From positions 3,898,501 to 3,962,500 of the forward strand of contig NZ_CP016450.1 of assembly GCF_001713395.1 (NCBI RefSeq): a stretch of 64,000 nucleotides of DNA. The letters are read 5' to 3'. This document shows, in pieces, positions 9,478 through 18,437 of the stretch (positions are counted from its first letter, which is position 1; every line of letters begins with the position of its first letter). A program made the translations under genes and the position numbers. The DNA is from Sinorhizobium sp. RAC02. Lineage in GTDB: Bacteria; Pseudomonadota; Alphaproteobacteria; Rhizobiales; Rhizobiaceae. The notes under the pieces were generated by a model, which was not told the DNA's origin, searched no databases, and saw only the letters and a program-made list of their open reading frames with translations.

Positions 9478-10230
9478 TCAGTGGTGCGCCGCACCCTTCT
9501 TCTTCTCCCGTGCTCGCCGGGAGATCATGTTCAACACCTCGACGAGGGCCGAGAAGGCCATGGCTGCGTAGACGTAGCCCTTGGGCACGTGGAAGCCCAT
9601 GCCTTCGGCAATCAGCGTCGTGCCGATCATCATCAGGAAGGCGAGCGCCAGCATGACGATCGTCGGGTTCCTCTCGATGAAGTTGGCGAGCGGGTTGGCA
9701 GCCAGCAGCATGACGGCGACGGCGACGACGACGGCGACCACCATGATCGGCAGGTGCGGCGTCATGCCGACGGCCGTGATGATGCTGTCGACGGAGAAGA
9801 CGAGGTCGAGCAGCAGGATCTGGCCGATTGCTGCCGAAAACGACGATGCGACCGCGCCGCCGACCATGTCTTCCTTGTGGTCGACGGGGTCGACATTGTG
9901 GTGGATTTCCTTCGTCGCCTTCCAGACGAGGAAGAGGCCGCCGGCGATCAGGATCATGTCCTTCCACGAGAAGCCGTGGCCGAAGGCCTCGAAGACCGGG
10001 GTGGTAAGCTGGACGATCCAGGCGATGGTCCCGAGGAGCCCGAGGCGCATGACCAGCGCCAGCCCGATGCCGATGCGGCGGGCCTGCACCCGGTGTTCCG
10101 GCGGCAGCTTGTTCGTCAGGATCGAGATGAAGATAAGGTTGTCGATGCCGAGAACGACTTCCATCACGATCAGCGTGACGAGCGCAACCCAGGCGGCCGG
10201 GTCTTGCATGAGCGCAAGAATGCTATCCAT
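9478..10230 (-). CDS. TerC-family integral membrane protein
   Basis: 250 residues with about seven hydrophobic helices. The family acidic motifs are visible as [16 protein letters not shown] (about 22-37) and [17 protein letters not shown] (about 118-134), whose Asp residues are thought to contact metal ions. TerC proteins are linked to manganese export to exoenzymes and to tellurite resistance; the precise role here is unknown. It stands alone. No yybP-ykoY manganese riboswitch fits in the short upstream gap. Confidence 0.9.
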   Translation of the reverse strand: MDSILALMQDPAAWVALVTLIVMEVVLGIDNLIFISILTNKLPPEHRVQARRIGIGLALVMRLGLLGTIAWIVQLTTPVFEAFGHGFSWKDMILIAGGLFLVWKATKEIHHNVDPVDHKEDMVGGAVASSFSAAIGQILLLDLVFSVDSIITAVGMTPHLPIMVVAVVVAVAVMLLAANPLANFIERNPTIVMLALAFLMMIGTTLIAEGMGFHVPKGYVYAAMAFSALVEVLNMISRRAREKKKGAAHH

Positions 10231-10328
10231 CCGGTCTTCCTCTCCATGAATACGGTTTGAGAATGGACTTCCGTATTTATGCAGATTTCAACCGGTGGCA
10301 AGCAGGCCGGTGGCCGTTCCGACTCATT

Positions 10329-11201
10329 TCACGATTTCGTCATCGGATCCGTGAGCGGAAGCCAGATTTCCACACGTCCGAGCCCGGTTTCCGGGTCGAA
10401 ATCCTCGCCGTAGAATTCCAGCACGTCCGGGAAGGACCCGATCTTGCGGCCCGAAGTCGGCAACCAGGTGCGGAAGGCGGCATCCACCGTCGCCGGAATG
10501 CCGTTGACATGGCCGTGGTGGTGGAAGACCGCCCATGTCTGCGCCGGCACGGCGATGGTTTCGAATTCCGCCGGCAGGTCGTCGTGCCCCTTGGCGACGC
10601 GGGCGCCGGCGACATAGCGGAAGCCGGGCTTGCCCGGCAGCATCGTGCAGACGCCGAAGGCGGTCTTGTCGGTCTGGCCGGGGATATGGCCGAAATAGTC
10701 GTTGAACCTCTGCCAGAGTGCCGGAATGCCGGCCGCCTTGCCGGGCTCGAAATCGGCGCCGAGGCCGGCAATGACGAAGGCATCGAGCGTTTCGATGCGC
10801 GGGGCGGGCAGGTCGGGCTTTTCGATGGTGGTCATGCGAATGGGCTCCTGAAGCGTGAGGCCGGAAAGATCGCGCCGTGCCCGCACGGTTTCCGGCGTGA
10901 TGCCGAATTCCTCGCGGAAGGCGCGGGTGAATGCCTCATGGGAGCCGTAGCCGGCATCGAGCGCGACGGTCAGGATGTTTTGCGCACCGCCGGCCAGCTG
11001 CCGGGCCGCTTCGGAAAGACGGCGGGCGCGCAGATACCGATTGAGGTTCTGGCCGGTCATCGCGCTGAAGCGCCGCGACAGGTGATGGCGCGACATGCCG
11101 GCCATCGCGGCGATTTCGGAAAGCGCGATGGCCTTGCCGAAATGGCTTTCGATGTACCAGATGGCCTTGGCAACGGGATGCATGGCTCGGTCGCTCCTCA
11201 T
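10329..11201 (-). CDS. AraC-family regulator with C-terminal GyrI-like effector domain
   Basis: 290 residues. The N-terminal third is an AraC double helix-turn-helix (about 10-110; LSEIAAMAGMSRHHLSRRFSAM and AGYGSHEAFTRAFREEFG). The C-terminal 150 residues form a GyrI-like/SOUL-type ligand-binding domain starting near LPAPRIETLDAFVIAG. This order, DNA-binding domain first, matches the Rob/SoxS-like multidrug-sensing group. The next methionine (11183) is an alternative start. The upstream gap holds a palindromic repeat, and the next gene is a TetR regulator. Confidence 0.88.
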   Translation of the reverse strand: MRSDRAMHPVAKAIWYIESHFGKAIALSEIAAMAGMSRHHLSRRFSAMTGQNLNRYLRARRLSEAARQLAGGAQNILTVALDAGYGSHEAFTRAFREEFGITPETVRARRDLSGLTLQEPIRMTTIEKPDLPAPRIETLDAFVIAGLGADFEPGKAAGIPALWQRFNDYFGHIPGQTDKTAFGVCTMLPGKPGFRYVAGARVAKGHDDLPAEFETIAVPAQTWAVFHHHGHVNGIPATVDAAFRTWLPTSGRKIGSFPDVLEFYGEDFDPETGLGRVEIWLPLTDPMTKS

Positions 11202-11258
11202 GGACAGCCATTCTATGGCGTCCTTCGCGGCCCGTCACTTGATCGTGGTTGCGCGTTT

Positions 11259-11308
11259 AGAGCAACTCCAGCAAAAGTGCGCAGCGGTTTTGCGTCCGGA
11301 ATTGCGTA
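11259..11308. repeat. Short palindromic repeat of the rhizobial GCAATTCCAGCAAAAGTGCG type
   Basis: The sequence starting AGAGCAACTCCAGCAAAAGT and ending CCGGAATTGCGTAAAA folds into an outer stem CAACTCC/GGAATTG and an inner stem GCAAAA/TTTTGC. I recall near-identical elements scattered between genes in Rhizobium and Agrobacterium genomes; only one copy was noticed in this window. Confidence 0.5.
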
Positions 11309-11314
11309 AAAGCT

Positions 11315-11974
11315 TTAGCTGTTTGAACCGTAGGCGGCGAGGAAGACGCGGATTGCCGAAGCGACATTCTTCTCGATCACGGCGCGCGGCGGCACCTCTT
11401 CCATCGACCCGAAGATGCGCGGCTTGAAGAGCCCGACCGTGGTGAGTTCGATGAACTGCTTGGCGGCATGCGCGGTGTCGTCGCAGATGACGCGGCCGGC
11501 GGCGACCTGCCGGTCGAGATAGTCCTGCAGCACTGAGACCGGGTTGATCGCCGAGGCGGAGAAGAAGCGACTACAGAGCGTCGGCAGGCGATGGTTGGCG
11601 GCGATCACCATGCGCATGGCGCGGATCGTCTGGTCGGCCGTCATATGGGTGGCGAAGAGCATGCCGAAATCGTTGAGCGCCCGGTCGAGCGGCTGGTCGC
11701 TGTCGAGCGCATGGCGCACCGTTTCGGTCAGCTTGCGGCGCTCGCGCTCGATCATGTCGCCGAACAGGTCTTCCTTGTTTTCAAAGTAGACGTAGATCGT
11801 GCCCTTCGAGACGCCCGCCGCACGGGTGATGTCGTTCATGCTGGCGGCCTCGAAGCCCTGCTCCATGAAGACGCGCTTCGCCCCGTCGAGGATCTGCTCG
11901 CGCTTGGCGGGGTCCTCGCCGGCCACGCGGCGACCCGTCTGTGGGACGGCCAGCTTTTCTTCGGTCGTCTGCAT
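11315..11974 (-). CDS. TetR/AcrR-family repressor of the divergent EmrAB-type efflux pair
   Basis: 219 residues. The N-terminal helix-turn-helix is [27 protein letters not shown] (about 47-73), flanked by the usual TetR helices; the C-terminal domain is the variable ligand-binding part. It is divergent from an HlyD/EmrA gene starting at 12119. Two near-identical palindromes lie in the 144-base gap, so it most likely represses both itself and the pump genes. Confidence 0.9.
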   Translation of the reverse strand: MQTTEEKLAVPQTGRRVAGEDPAKREQILDGAKRVFMEQGFEAASMNDITRAAGVSKGTIYVYFENKEDLFGDMIERERRKLTETVRHALDSDQPLDRALNDFGMLFATHMTADQTIRAMRMVIAANHRLPTLCSRFFSASAINPVSVLQDYLDRQVAAGRVICDDTAHAAKQFIELTTVGLFKPRIFGSMEEVPPRAVIEKNVASAIRVFLAAYGSNS

Positions 11975-12012
11975 CTCAGTTCCCGTGTTCGAAACCTGGT
12001 GTCAACTATTTC

Positions 12013-12026
12013 GAACCGATCAGTTC
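12013..12026. promoter_or_regulatory. TetR operator candidate 1
   Basis: GAACCGATCAGTTC lies 39 bases upstream of the tetR start. It shares 12 of 14 bases with the site at 12069 and is itself an inverted repeat (GAAC...GTTC; TCGAAC...GTTCGA when extended). Confidence 0.65.
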
Positions 12027-12068
12027 GATTTCACTTGATATGCGGCATAAAGTGGCCTATGTCAAATC

Positions 12069-12082
12069 GAACCGAACGGTTC
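12069..12082. promoter_or_regulatory. TetR operator candidate 2
   Basis: GAACCGAACGGTTC is a perfect inverted repeat (GAACCG-AA-CGGTTC) 36 bases upstream of the emrA-like start. Its centre lies 56 bases from that of candidate 1. The pair gives one site near each of the two divergent genes. Confidence 0.7.
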
Positions 12083-12118
12083 AGTTCGGAATTTTATCCC
12101 AGAGATGGTGGCAAGCCC

Positions 12119-13321
12119 ATGTCGACTACCCATGGCGCCGGCGCGGCGAAGGTTCGTCCGGTCAACGATGATTTCGAGGCCAAGACCGCTGAGACCCAGC
12201 CGGTAACGACGGCGGAGGCGGCGCCTGTCGCTGCCGTGGCGCAGCCCGAAAAGAAGAAGGGCAGTCGCCGTTTCGTGATGCCGGTCGTCGGCCTCGCGCT
12301 GCTTGCCGTCGCGGGCTGGTACGGCCATCAGTGGTGGACGAACGGCCGCTTCATGATCTCGACGGACGACGCCTATATCGAGGGCGACATCGCCTCCATC
12401 TCTCCCAAGGTCTCCGGCTACATCGCGGCCGTGAACGTCGTCGCCAACCAGGTGGTGAAGGCCGGCGATCCGCTCGTCACCCTGGACAACGGCGACTACC
12501 TGCTTGCCAAGGAACAGGCCGAAGCCCAGATCGTCACGCAGAAGCTGGCGCTCGGCCGCATCGATGCGCAGATCGAGGGTGCCAAGGCGAGCCTCGCCCA
12601 GACAGAGGCCCAGAAGGTCGCCTACCAGGCCTCCCTCAGCGGTGCGGAAGTCGCCGAAAAGCGCGCCAAGGAGCTGAATGCCAAGGCCGTCGGCACCACC
12701 GCCTCGCTCGACAGCGCGACCGTGGCGCTCGACCAGGCCAAGGCCAATCTCGTCGGCGCGGATGCCAACATCGTCGCCGCCAGGGCGAACATCGCGGTCC
12801 TGCAGGCGCAACGCGCCGAGTCCGAAAGCGGTGTGCGCACGCTGGAGCTTGCCCGCGACAAGGCGGAGCGCGACCTCGGCTTCACCGTGCTGAAGGCGCC
12901 CTATGATGGCGTCGTCGGCAACATTTCCATGCAGGTCGGCGATCTCGTTTCGGCCGGCCAGCGCCTTGCCGCGCTCGTCCCGGTCAAGGACCTCTATATC
13001 GAGGCGAATTTCAAGGAAACGCAGATCGCTCACCTCGTACCCGGCTCGAAGGTGCACCTGCATGTCGATGCCTACGAGGAAGACGATATCGTCGGCACCG
13101 TTCAGTCGATCGCGCCGGCCTCCGGCTCGGTCTTCTCGCTGCTGCCGGCGGAAAATGCCACGGGCAACTTCACCAAGATTACCCAGCGCGTGCCGGTCCG
13201 CATCGCCATCCCGCAGGAGGCGCTGGATACCGGCAAGCTCCGGGCGGGCCTGAGCGTGGTCGTCGATGTCGACAGCCGCACGGCGCCGACGGACACGGCA
13301 CTGGCCGCGAAAGCCGAGTAG
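12119..13321 (+). CDS. emrA: HlyD/EmrA-family efflux periplasmic adaptor
   Basis: 400 residues. A cytosolic, low-complexity N-terminus (about 1-45) is followed by one transmembrane helix (about 52-70, FVMPVVGLALLAVAGWYG), a barrel-sandwich/lipoyl half (STDDAYIEGDIASISPKVSGYI), a coiled-coil hairpin (about 130-240) and the second lipoyl half (VLKAPYDGVVGNISMQVGDLV). It links the EmrB-type pump encoded next to an outer-membrane channel. The start at 12119 follows GAGATGGTGG and sits downstream of the TetR palindromes. It precedes the pump gene by 27 bases. Confidence 0.92.
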   Translation: MSTTHGAGAAKVRPVNDDFEAKTAETQPVTTAEAAPVAAVAQPEKKKGSRRFVMPVVGLALLAVAGWYGHQWWTNGRFMISTDDAYIEGDIASISPKVSGYIAAVNVVANQVVKAGDPLVTLDNGDYLLAKEQAEAQIVTQKLALGRIDAQIEGAKASLAQTEAQKVAYQASLSGAEVAEKRAKELNAKAVGTTASLDSATVALDQAKANLVGADANIVAARANIAVLQAQRAESESGVRTLELARDKAERDLGFTVLKAPYDGVVGNISMQVGDLVSAGQRLAALVPVKDLYIEANFKETQIAHLVPGSKVHLHVDAYEEDDIVGTVQSIAPASGSVFSLLPAENATGNFTKITQRVPVRIAIPQEALDTGKLRAGLSVVVDVDSRTAPTDTALAAKAE

Positions 13322-13348
13322 GGTTCCTCAGTCAAAGGAGCGCGGGCT

Positions 13349-14938
13349 ATGGCCGCGACCGCTCAACCAACCGCCGTCGCCGTGGCGGCGCCCGCGCAAT
13401 CCGACAAGATCCCCGTCCGTCGCGTCATCGCGTTCTTCGCGATGGTCTTCGGCATGTTCATGTCGATTCTCGACATCCAGATCGTCTCGGCCTCGCTTGC
13501 CGAAATCCAGGCGGGTCTGAGTGCCGGCACGGACGAGATCGGCTGGGTGCAGACCTCCTACCTGATCGCGGAGGTCATCATGATCCCGCTGTCGGGCACG
13601 CTCGCCCGCATCGTCTCGACCCGCGTGCTGTTTTCCGTCTCGGCGGCCGGCTTCACCGCCGCGAGCGCGCTCGCCGCAACGGCGACGAACATCGACCAGA
13701 TGATCGTCTACCGCGCCATCCAGGGCTTTATCGGCGGCGGCATGATCCCCTCGGTCTTCGCGGCCGCCTTCACCATCTTCCCGCCGTCGAAGCGCTCCAT
13801 CGTCTCGCCGATGATCGGCCTCGTCGCGACGCTTGCGCCGACGATCGGCCCGACGGTCGGCGGCTATCTGAGCCACGCTTTCTCCTGGCACTGGCTGTTC
13901 CTCGTCAACATCGTGCCCGGCATCATCGTGACGATCGTGACCTGGAACTTTATCGATTTCGACAAGCCGCAGCTCAGTCTGATGAAGAAGTTCGACTGGC
14001 TCGGCCTCGCCGCCATGGCGGTTTTCCTCGGTGCGCTGGAATATGTGCTGGAAGAGGGCAATGCCAACGACTGGTTCAACGACGAATATATCGTCATGGG
14101 TGCCGTCGCCTCGGCCGTCGGCGCGCTGATCTTCTTCTACCGGGTCTTCAACGTCGAGTTTCCGGTGGTGGATCTGCGCGCCTTCAGCAACCGGAATTTC
14201 GCCTTCGGCTCGCTGTTCTCCTTCGTCATGGGCATCGGCCTCTACGGCCTGACCTATCTCTATCCGCTCTATCTCGGGCGCATTCGCGGCTACGATTCGC
14301 TGATGATCGGCGAGACCATGTTCGTCAGCGGCCTCACCATGTTCTTCACGGCGCCGATTGCCGGCATCCTGTCGAGCCGCATGGATCCGCGGTTCATGAT
14401 GATGATCGGTTTCGCGAGCTTCTCCTACGGCACGTGGATCATGAGCAGCCTGACGACGGACTGGGACTTCTACGAGCTGCTCCTGCCGCAGATTCTTCGC
14501 GGCTTCGGCCTGATGATCTGCATGGTGCCGATCAACAACGTGGCGCTCGGCACGCTCTCGCCGGACAAGGTCCGGGGTGCCTCCGGCGTCTTCAACCTGA
14601 CGCGCAATCTCGGCGGCGCCGTGGGGCTCGCCGTCATCAACACCATCCTCACCCAGCGCCAGCACGAGCACTATGCCCGGCTCTCCGAGCACGTGCAGTG
14701 GGGCAACCCGGAAGCGATGGACCAGCTGCGCAACATGGCGGCGAACTACTCGCAGCACGGCCTCGACGGCACCGCCATCGCGATCCAGAAGATGTCCGGC
14801 CTCGTCCAGCAGCAGGCGACGATCCTGTCTTTCGCAGACGTCTTCGTGCTTCTGACGTGGCTGTTCGGAGCGCTCGTGCTGTGCGCCTTCGTCATCAAGA
14901 AACCCCAATCCGGCGTCGGGGGCGGCGGCGGGCACTGA
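13349..14938 (+). CDS. emrB: DHA2-family (EmrB/QacA-type) MFS drug efflux pump
   Basis: 529 residues with 14 predicted membrane helices, the DHA2 pattern. Motif C-like and A-like stretches are visible in the N-terminal half: LDIQIVSASLAEIQAGL, YLIAEVIMIPLSGTLARI and RAIQGFIGGGMIPSVFA. AAAGGAG precedes the ATG. It is co-transcribed with the EmrA-type adaptor and controlled by the divergent TetR gene. The exported compounds are unknown; plant phenolics, bile salts or uncouplers are typical for the family. The antisense strand carries a long open frame that I treat as a GC artefact. Confidence 0.94.
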   Translation: MAATAQPTAVAVAAPAQSDKIPVRRVIAFFAMVFGMFMSILDIQIVSASLAEIQAGLSAGTDEIGWVQTSYLIAEVIMIPLSGTLARIVSTRVLFSVSAAGFTAASALAATATNIDQMIVYRAIQGFIGGGMIPSVFAAAFTIFPPSKRSIVSPMIGLVATLAPTIGPTVGGYLSHAFSWHWLFLVNIVPGIIVTIVTWNFIDFDKPQLSLMKKFDWLGLAAMAVFLGALEYVLEEGNANDWFNDEYIVMGAVASAVGALIFFYRVFNVEFPVVDLRAFSNRNFAFGSLFSFVMGIGLYGLTYLYPLYLGRIRGYDSLMIGETMFVSGLTMFFTAPIAGILSSRMDPRFMMMIGFASFSYGTWIMSSLTTDWDFYELLLPQILRGFGLMICMVPINNVALGTLSPDKVRGASGVFNLTRNLGGAVGLAVINTILTQRQHEHYARLSEHVQWGNPEAMDQLRNMAANYSQHGLDGTAIAIQKMSGLVQQQATILSFADVFVLLTWLFGALVLCAFVIKKPQSGVGGGGGH

Positions 14939-14944
14939 CGGGCG

Positions 14945-15829
14945 TCAGACGCTCAGCACGCCGCTCATGACCGGCACGCAGGCGCCGCCGATCCGCACGG
15001 TCCCATCGCCGTCGACTTCGACTGACAGCAGGCTCGGCCGTCCCATGTCGATGCCCTGCGCCACCTGGAAACGCCGCGGCGTGCTGTTTTCCAGCCCGGC
15101 CAGCAGGGCGCAGGCCGCCGCCGTGGCGCTGCCCGTTGCCGGGTCTTCCGGCAGGCCATCGAACGGCGCGAACATGCGAGCGGAAAAATCCACCGCACCG
15201 TCGCGGTCCGCCACCTCCCGGCAGTAGAGATAGATCGCATCGGCACCGTCCGCCGGCAGGATGGCGGAAAACGCCGCCATGTCGGCCTTGGCGCGCTGCA
15301 GGGCCTCTCGCGTGGCGATCTCGACGACGATGAACGGCAGGCCGACCGAGGCGATGCAAGGCTGGTGGACACCAACGGCGATATCCGCCTCGTCCAGCGA
15401 AAGGCACGCGGCGACGCTCGCCGGCGTAAAACTCTTCCCGACGGACAGGGCCTGCGGTGCCGTCAGCTGGATCTGGTCGACCGCTCCTGCGATCCGCAGG
15501 ATCTTCGCCCGCACAAGGCCTGCGGCCTCCTCGAAGAGGAATTCCTCGACCGTTTCGTTGCCCTCCGCCGTCGCCAGCGTGTAGGCGGTTCCGACATTGG
15601 GGTGGCCGGCGAACGGCACTTCCACCGTGGGCGTGAAGATGCGCACATGCGCGGTATGCCGCGTGTCCTTCGGGCGCAGCACGAAGGTCGTTTCGGAATA
15701 GTTGAACTCGCGGGCGATCATCTGCATCTCCTCACCCGTCAGGTCATCGGCATCCAGCACGACAGCAAGCGGATTGCCGCCGAAGCGCAGGCGGGTGAAG
15801 ACGTCGAGCGTGTGAAAAGGCAGCTTCAT
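14945..15829 (-). CDS. PhzF-family isomerase/epimerase-like protein
   Basis: 294 residues, the usual PhzF length, with two similar halves. Family hallmarks are FTRLRFGGNPLAVVL near the N-terminus, the presumed catalytic Glu in FNYSETTFV, PFAGHPNVGTAYTLA, and the second-half loop PEDPATGSATAAACALL. Members include phenazine biosynthesis isomerase and enzymes of unknown substrate; no phenazine genes are near. GGAG sits 7 bases upstream of the ATG at 15829; an ATG directly before it (15832) is also possible. It converges on the emrB-like gene with a 6-base gap. Confidence 0.9.
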   Translation of the reverse strand: MKLPFHTLDVFTRLRFGGNPLAVVLDADDLTGEEMQMIAREFNYSETTFVLRPKDTRHTAHVRIFTPTVEVPFAGHPNVGTAYTLATAEGNETVEEFLFEEAAGLVRAKILRIAGAVDQIQLTAPQALSVGKSFTPASVAACLSLDEADIAVGVHQPCIASVGLPFIVVEIATREALQRAKADMAAFSAILPADGADAIYLYCREVADRDGAVDFSARMFAPFDGLPEDPATGSATAAACALLAGLENSTPRRFQVAQGIDMGRPSLLSVEVDGDGTVRIGGACVPVMSGVLSV

Positions 15830-15924
15830 CATGCGGCTCCAAAGCGTCTGGTGGTAGCAAGTTCGCGGCGACGGCTCAAGGTGACGCAAGGCAATCGCCT
15901 ATGGCATTTCGAGGATGCCTCCTG

Positions 15925-16049
15925 CCCCTTCTCCCCCGCGGGGAGAAGGTCGCGGCAGCGGGATGAGGGGGGCGGCGCGGACCACCGGCGGCGTGCAAGC
16001 CCCCTCATCCGACCCTTCGGGCCACCTTCTCCCCGCGGGGGAGAAGGGG
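15925..16049. repeat. Palindromic mosaic repeat (RIME-like), copy 2
   Basis: Two modules face each other: 15925-15970 (CCCCTTCTCCCCCGCGGGGA at one end, GGGATGAGGGG at the other) and 16001-16049 (CCCCTCATCC at one end, GGGGGAGAAGGGG at the other). They share the CCCCTCATCC and CTTCTCCCC modules with the element at 4101-4243, in a different arrangement. The repeat lies between the divergent PhzF and phosphoesterase genes. Confidence 0.7.
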
Positions 16050-16160
16050 AAAGCGGCAACGTTGCGCCATATGCGATTGCGCTGGGGTGGCGTCGAGACC
16101 GCTATACGTCCACACGATCCTGTTCCAGAATACGGTTCGCCTTTCACCCTGGAGAGCCGC

Positions 16161-17279
16161 ATGCCCGTTCGTCCCACCCGCCGCCATGTTCTGACCGGCG
16201 CCGCCGGCCTCGGCCTTTCCCTCACGCTGCCGCGCCTGCCGCTTTTTGCGCAGACGCAGCGGCCGGCGACGGATGCGACCTTCCTCTTTTCCTGCGACGT
16301 GCACGCCTGCCTGGTCTCCGCCGATGGCCTCAGCCCGGGCTGTGCGGACGAGGGCAAGACGGATGCGGCGCTGCTCAGGCATGTCGCGGCGGTGAACGCC
16401 GTCGGCGGCCTTGCCTGGCCCGCCACGATCGACGGCAAGCCTTCCGGCCTGCAAGGCGCCGGCACCACGATTGCCACACCACTCGGCCTCGTGCTCGGCG
16501 GCGACATGACGGATGACGGTGGTGGACAGGTGAAGGTGCCGGGCGAGGGGCGCCAACTCCAGCAGTTTTCCAGTCGCTACCAGCAGGGCACCGGGCCGGA
16601 TCGCGTGCACTATCCGGTCTATAACGGCCTCGGCAATCACGACCTCGACCAGGATGGCGCGCCGCCGCATGTCGACTGGTATCGCCGCGAACTGCGCGAC
16701 TATGTCGAGCTGAACCATCGGTCCACCGTGTTCTACAAGGCGCCGGTGCCGGTGACGAACTATGACGTCGAGTCGGACAATTATTCCTGGGATTGGGGCG
16801 GCCTGCATCTCATCCAGCTGCAGCGCTTCGGCGGCGACGATACGAAGGGCGCCGTCAGCGGTCTCGCGTGGCTGCAACAGGATCTTGCCACCTACGCCGC
16901 CGACGGCCGTCCCGTCGTCCTGTTCCAGCACTATGGCTGGGATGCGTTCTCGACGGAGCATTGGGACCCGACGGCAAAGACCTTTGATCCGCATGGCGCC
17001 GGCCCGGCGCACTGGTGGACCGATGCGGAGCGCATCAGCCTCGCCGCCGCCCTCGAGGGCTACAATGTCATCGGCATCTTCCACGGCCACGAACACCCGA
17101 CGCCCATGATCTACAACCGCGAGGGCTATGACATCTTCAAGCCGATCGCCGCCTTTCTGGGCGGCTTCGCACTGGTCCGCATCACTGATTCATTTCTCGA
17201 CGTGACCCTCGCGAAGGCCGGCGAAAACTCGGCCGAAATCGTCTTCACGCACGCCTTCAGCAAGCCTCTCCGGAGTTGA
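16161..17279 (+). CDS. Tat-exported metallophosphoesterase
   Basis: 372 residues. The N-terminus TRRHVLTGAAGLGLSLTLPR is a twin-arginine signal, so the enzyme is probably folded with its metals before export to the periplasm. Calcineurin-like phosphoesterase motifs are SCDVHA (about 47), GGDMTDDG (about 113), YNGLGNHDLDQDG (about 154) and the C-terminal GIFHGHEH. GGAGAG precedes the ATG. The substrate is not known. It stands alone upstream of the xylose regulator, with 83 bases between them. Confidence 0.88.
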   Translation: MPVRPTRRHVLTGAAGLGLSLTLPRLPLFAQTQRPATDATFLFSCDVHACLVSADGLSPGCADEGKTDAALLRHVAAVNAVGGLAWPATIDGKPSGLQGAGTTIATPLGLVLGGDMTDDGGGQVKVPGEGRQLQQFSSRYQQGTGPDRVHYPVYNGLGNHDLDQDGAPPHVDWYRRELRDYVELNHRSTVFYKAPVPVTNYDVESDNYSWDWGGLHLIQLQRFGGDDTKGAVSGLAWLQQDLATYAADGRPVVLFQHYGWDAFSTEHWDPTAKTFDPHGAGPAHWWTDAERISLAAALEGYNVIGIFHGHEHPTPMIYNREGYDIFKPIAAFLGGFALVRITDSFLDVTLAKAGENSAEIVFTHAFSKPLRS

Positions 17280-17306
17280 AAAAACCCGTTCCGGGGTGCC
17301 CGTGAA

Positions 17307-17334
17307 AATTTTTGATTTACGTACATCAAAAATT
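17307..17334. promoter_or_regulatory. Large palindromic operator upstream of the xylose regulator
   Basis: The arms AATTTTTGAT (17307-17316) and ATCAAAAATT (17325-17334) are perfect inverted copies. The 8-base centre TTACGTAC adds a further palindromic ACGT core, so 26 of 28 positions fit. It ends 28 bases before the regulator ATG, as expected for autoregulation by the LacI-type protein that follows. Confidence 0.7.
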
Positions 17335-17362
17335 CCTCTAAGGGTCTCGCCACGGAGGAGAC

Positions 17363-18427
17363 ATGAGACCCACAGTTCATGATATCGCTGACACGGCGGG
17401 CGTCAGCCTGGCCACGGTCGACCGCGTTCTGAACGACCGGCCGGGCGTGCGCGGCGTCACGAAGGCCAAGGTCGAGGCGGCAATTATCTCGCTCGGCTAT
17501 GTGCGCGATGTCGCGGCGGCCAACCTTGCCAAGAGCCGCGTCTACCCGCTGGTGTTCATCCTGCCGGAGGGTGACAACCCCTTCATGCGCGGGCTGGAAG
17601 CGGAGGTTCGCCGCGCCGGCCGGCATTCGGCCGCCGAGCGCACGCGCCTTTCGGTGGCGACGGTTCCCGCCTTCGATGCCGGCGCGCTGGTCAAGGCCAT
17701 CGACGTCGCCATCATGGAAAACGTCTCCGGCATCGCCGCCGTCGTGGTCGATGCGCCGGAGGTTTCCGCAGCGATCGCCCGGGCGCATGCCGCCGGCATT
17801 CCCTTCGTCACGCTCGTCTCGGACCTCGCCAATTCCGGCCGCGACCACTTCGTCGGCGTCGACAACATCGCCGCCGGCCGCACAGCCGGCAGCCTGATGG
17901 GCCGTTTCCTGGGGGAACGCCCCGGCACCGTGGCGGTTCTGGCAGGCTCGATGCGGGTGCGCGACCATCGTGAACGTCTCGACGGTTTTCGCGCGGCGAT
18001 TGCTGCCATGCCCGTTGCCCGGACCGTGCTGCCCGTGCTGGAGGGACAGGACGATCCGGACCTGTCGTTCTCCCTCATTTCCGATTGCCTTGCCGCCAAT
18101 CCGACCCTTGCCGGCATCTACAATCTCGGCGCCGGTAACCGCGGCCTCATCCAGGCCCTTTCCGCCAAGGGCAGGGTCGACCTCTGCGTGATCGCACATG
18201 AACTGACCGTCGAGACCCGCGCGGCGCTCGAAAGCGGCCTCGTCGATGCCGTGCTCAACCAGGATGCCGGCCATGAGGTGCGCAGCGCTATCCGCGTCCT
18301 GCGCGCCAAGGCCGATGGCCTGCCGGTCATTGCCGCGCAGGAGCGCATCCGCCTCGACATTTTCATCAAGGACAACCTCCCGGCCGGGCCGGACGAGGAT
18401 GAACAGCCCGGCGCGGCCGGCAACTAG
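17363..18427 (+). CDS. LacI-family regulator of the xylBA genes
   Basis: 354 residues. The N-terminal helix-turn-helix reads TVHDIADTAGVSLATVDRVLN (about 4-24) with the following hinge helix; the rest is a periplasmic-binding-protein-like sugar sensor (about 60-340). It begins the unit regulator-xylB-xylA, with xylB starting 10 bases after its stop, so it is probably autoregulated and answers to xylose or a relative. GGAGGAG precedes the ATG. The inducer is inferred from the neighbours only. Confidence 0.88.
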   Translation: MRPTVHDIADTAGVSLATVDRVLNDRPGVRGVTKAKVEAAIISLGYVRDVAAANLAKSRVYPLVFILPEGDNPFMRGLEAEVRRAGRHSAAERTRLSVATVPAFDAGALVKAIDVAIMENVSGIAAVVVDAPEVSAAIARAHAAGIPFVTLVSDLANSGRDHFVGVDNIAAGRTAGSLMGRFLGERPGTVAVLAGSMRVRDHRERLDGFRAAIAAMPVARTVLPVLEGQDDPDLSFSLISDCLAANPTLAGIYNLGAGNRGLIQALSAKGRVDLCVIAHELTVETRAALESGLVDAVLNQDAGHEVRSAIRVLRAKADGLPVIAAQERIRLDIFIKDNLPAGPDEDEQPGAAGN

Positions 18428-18437
18428 GGAGAGACGC

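Noticed and set aside
10231..10328. Possible yybP-ykoY manganese riboswitch in front of the TerC-like gene
   Set aside because: The gap is under 100 bases and contains none of the conserved loop sequences of that riboswitch.
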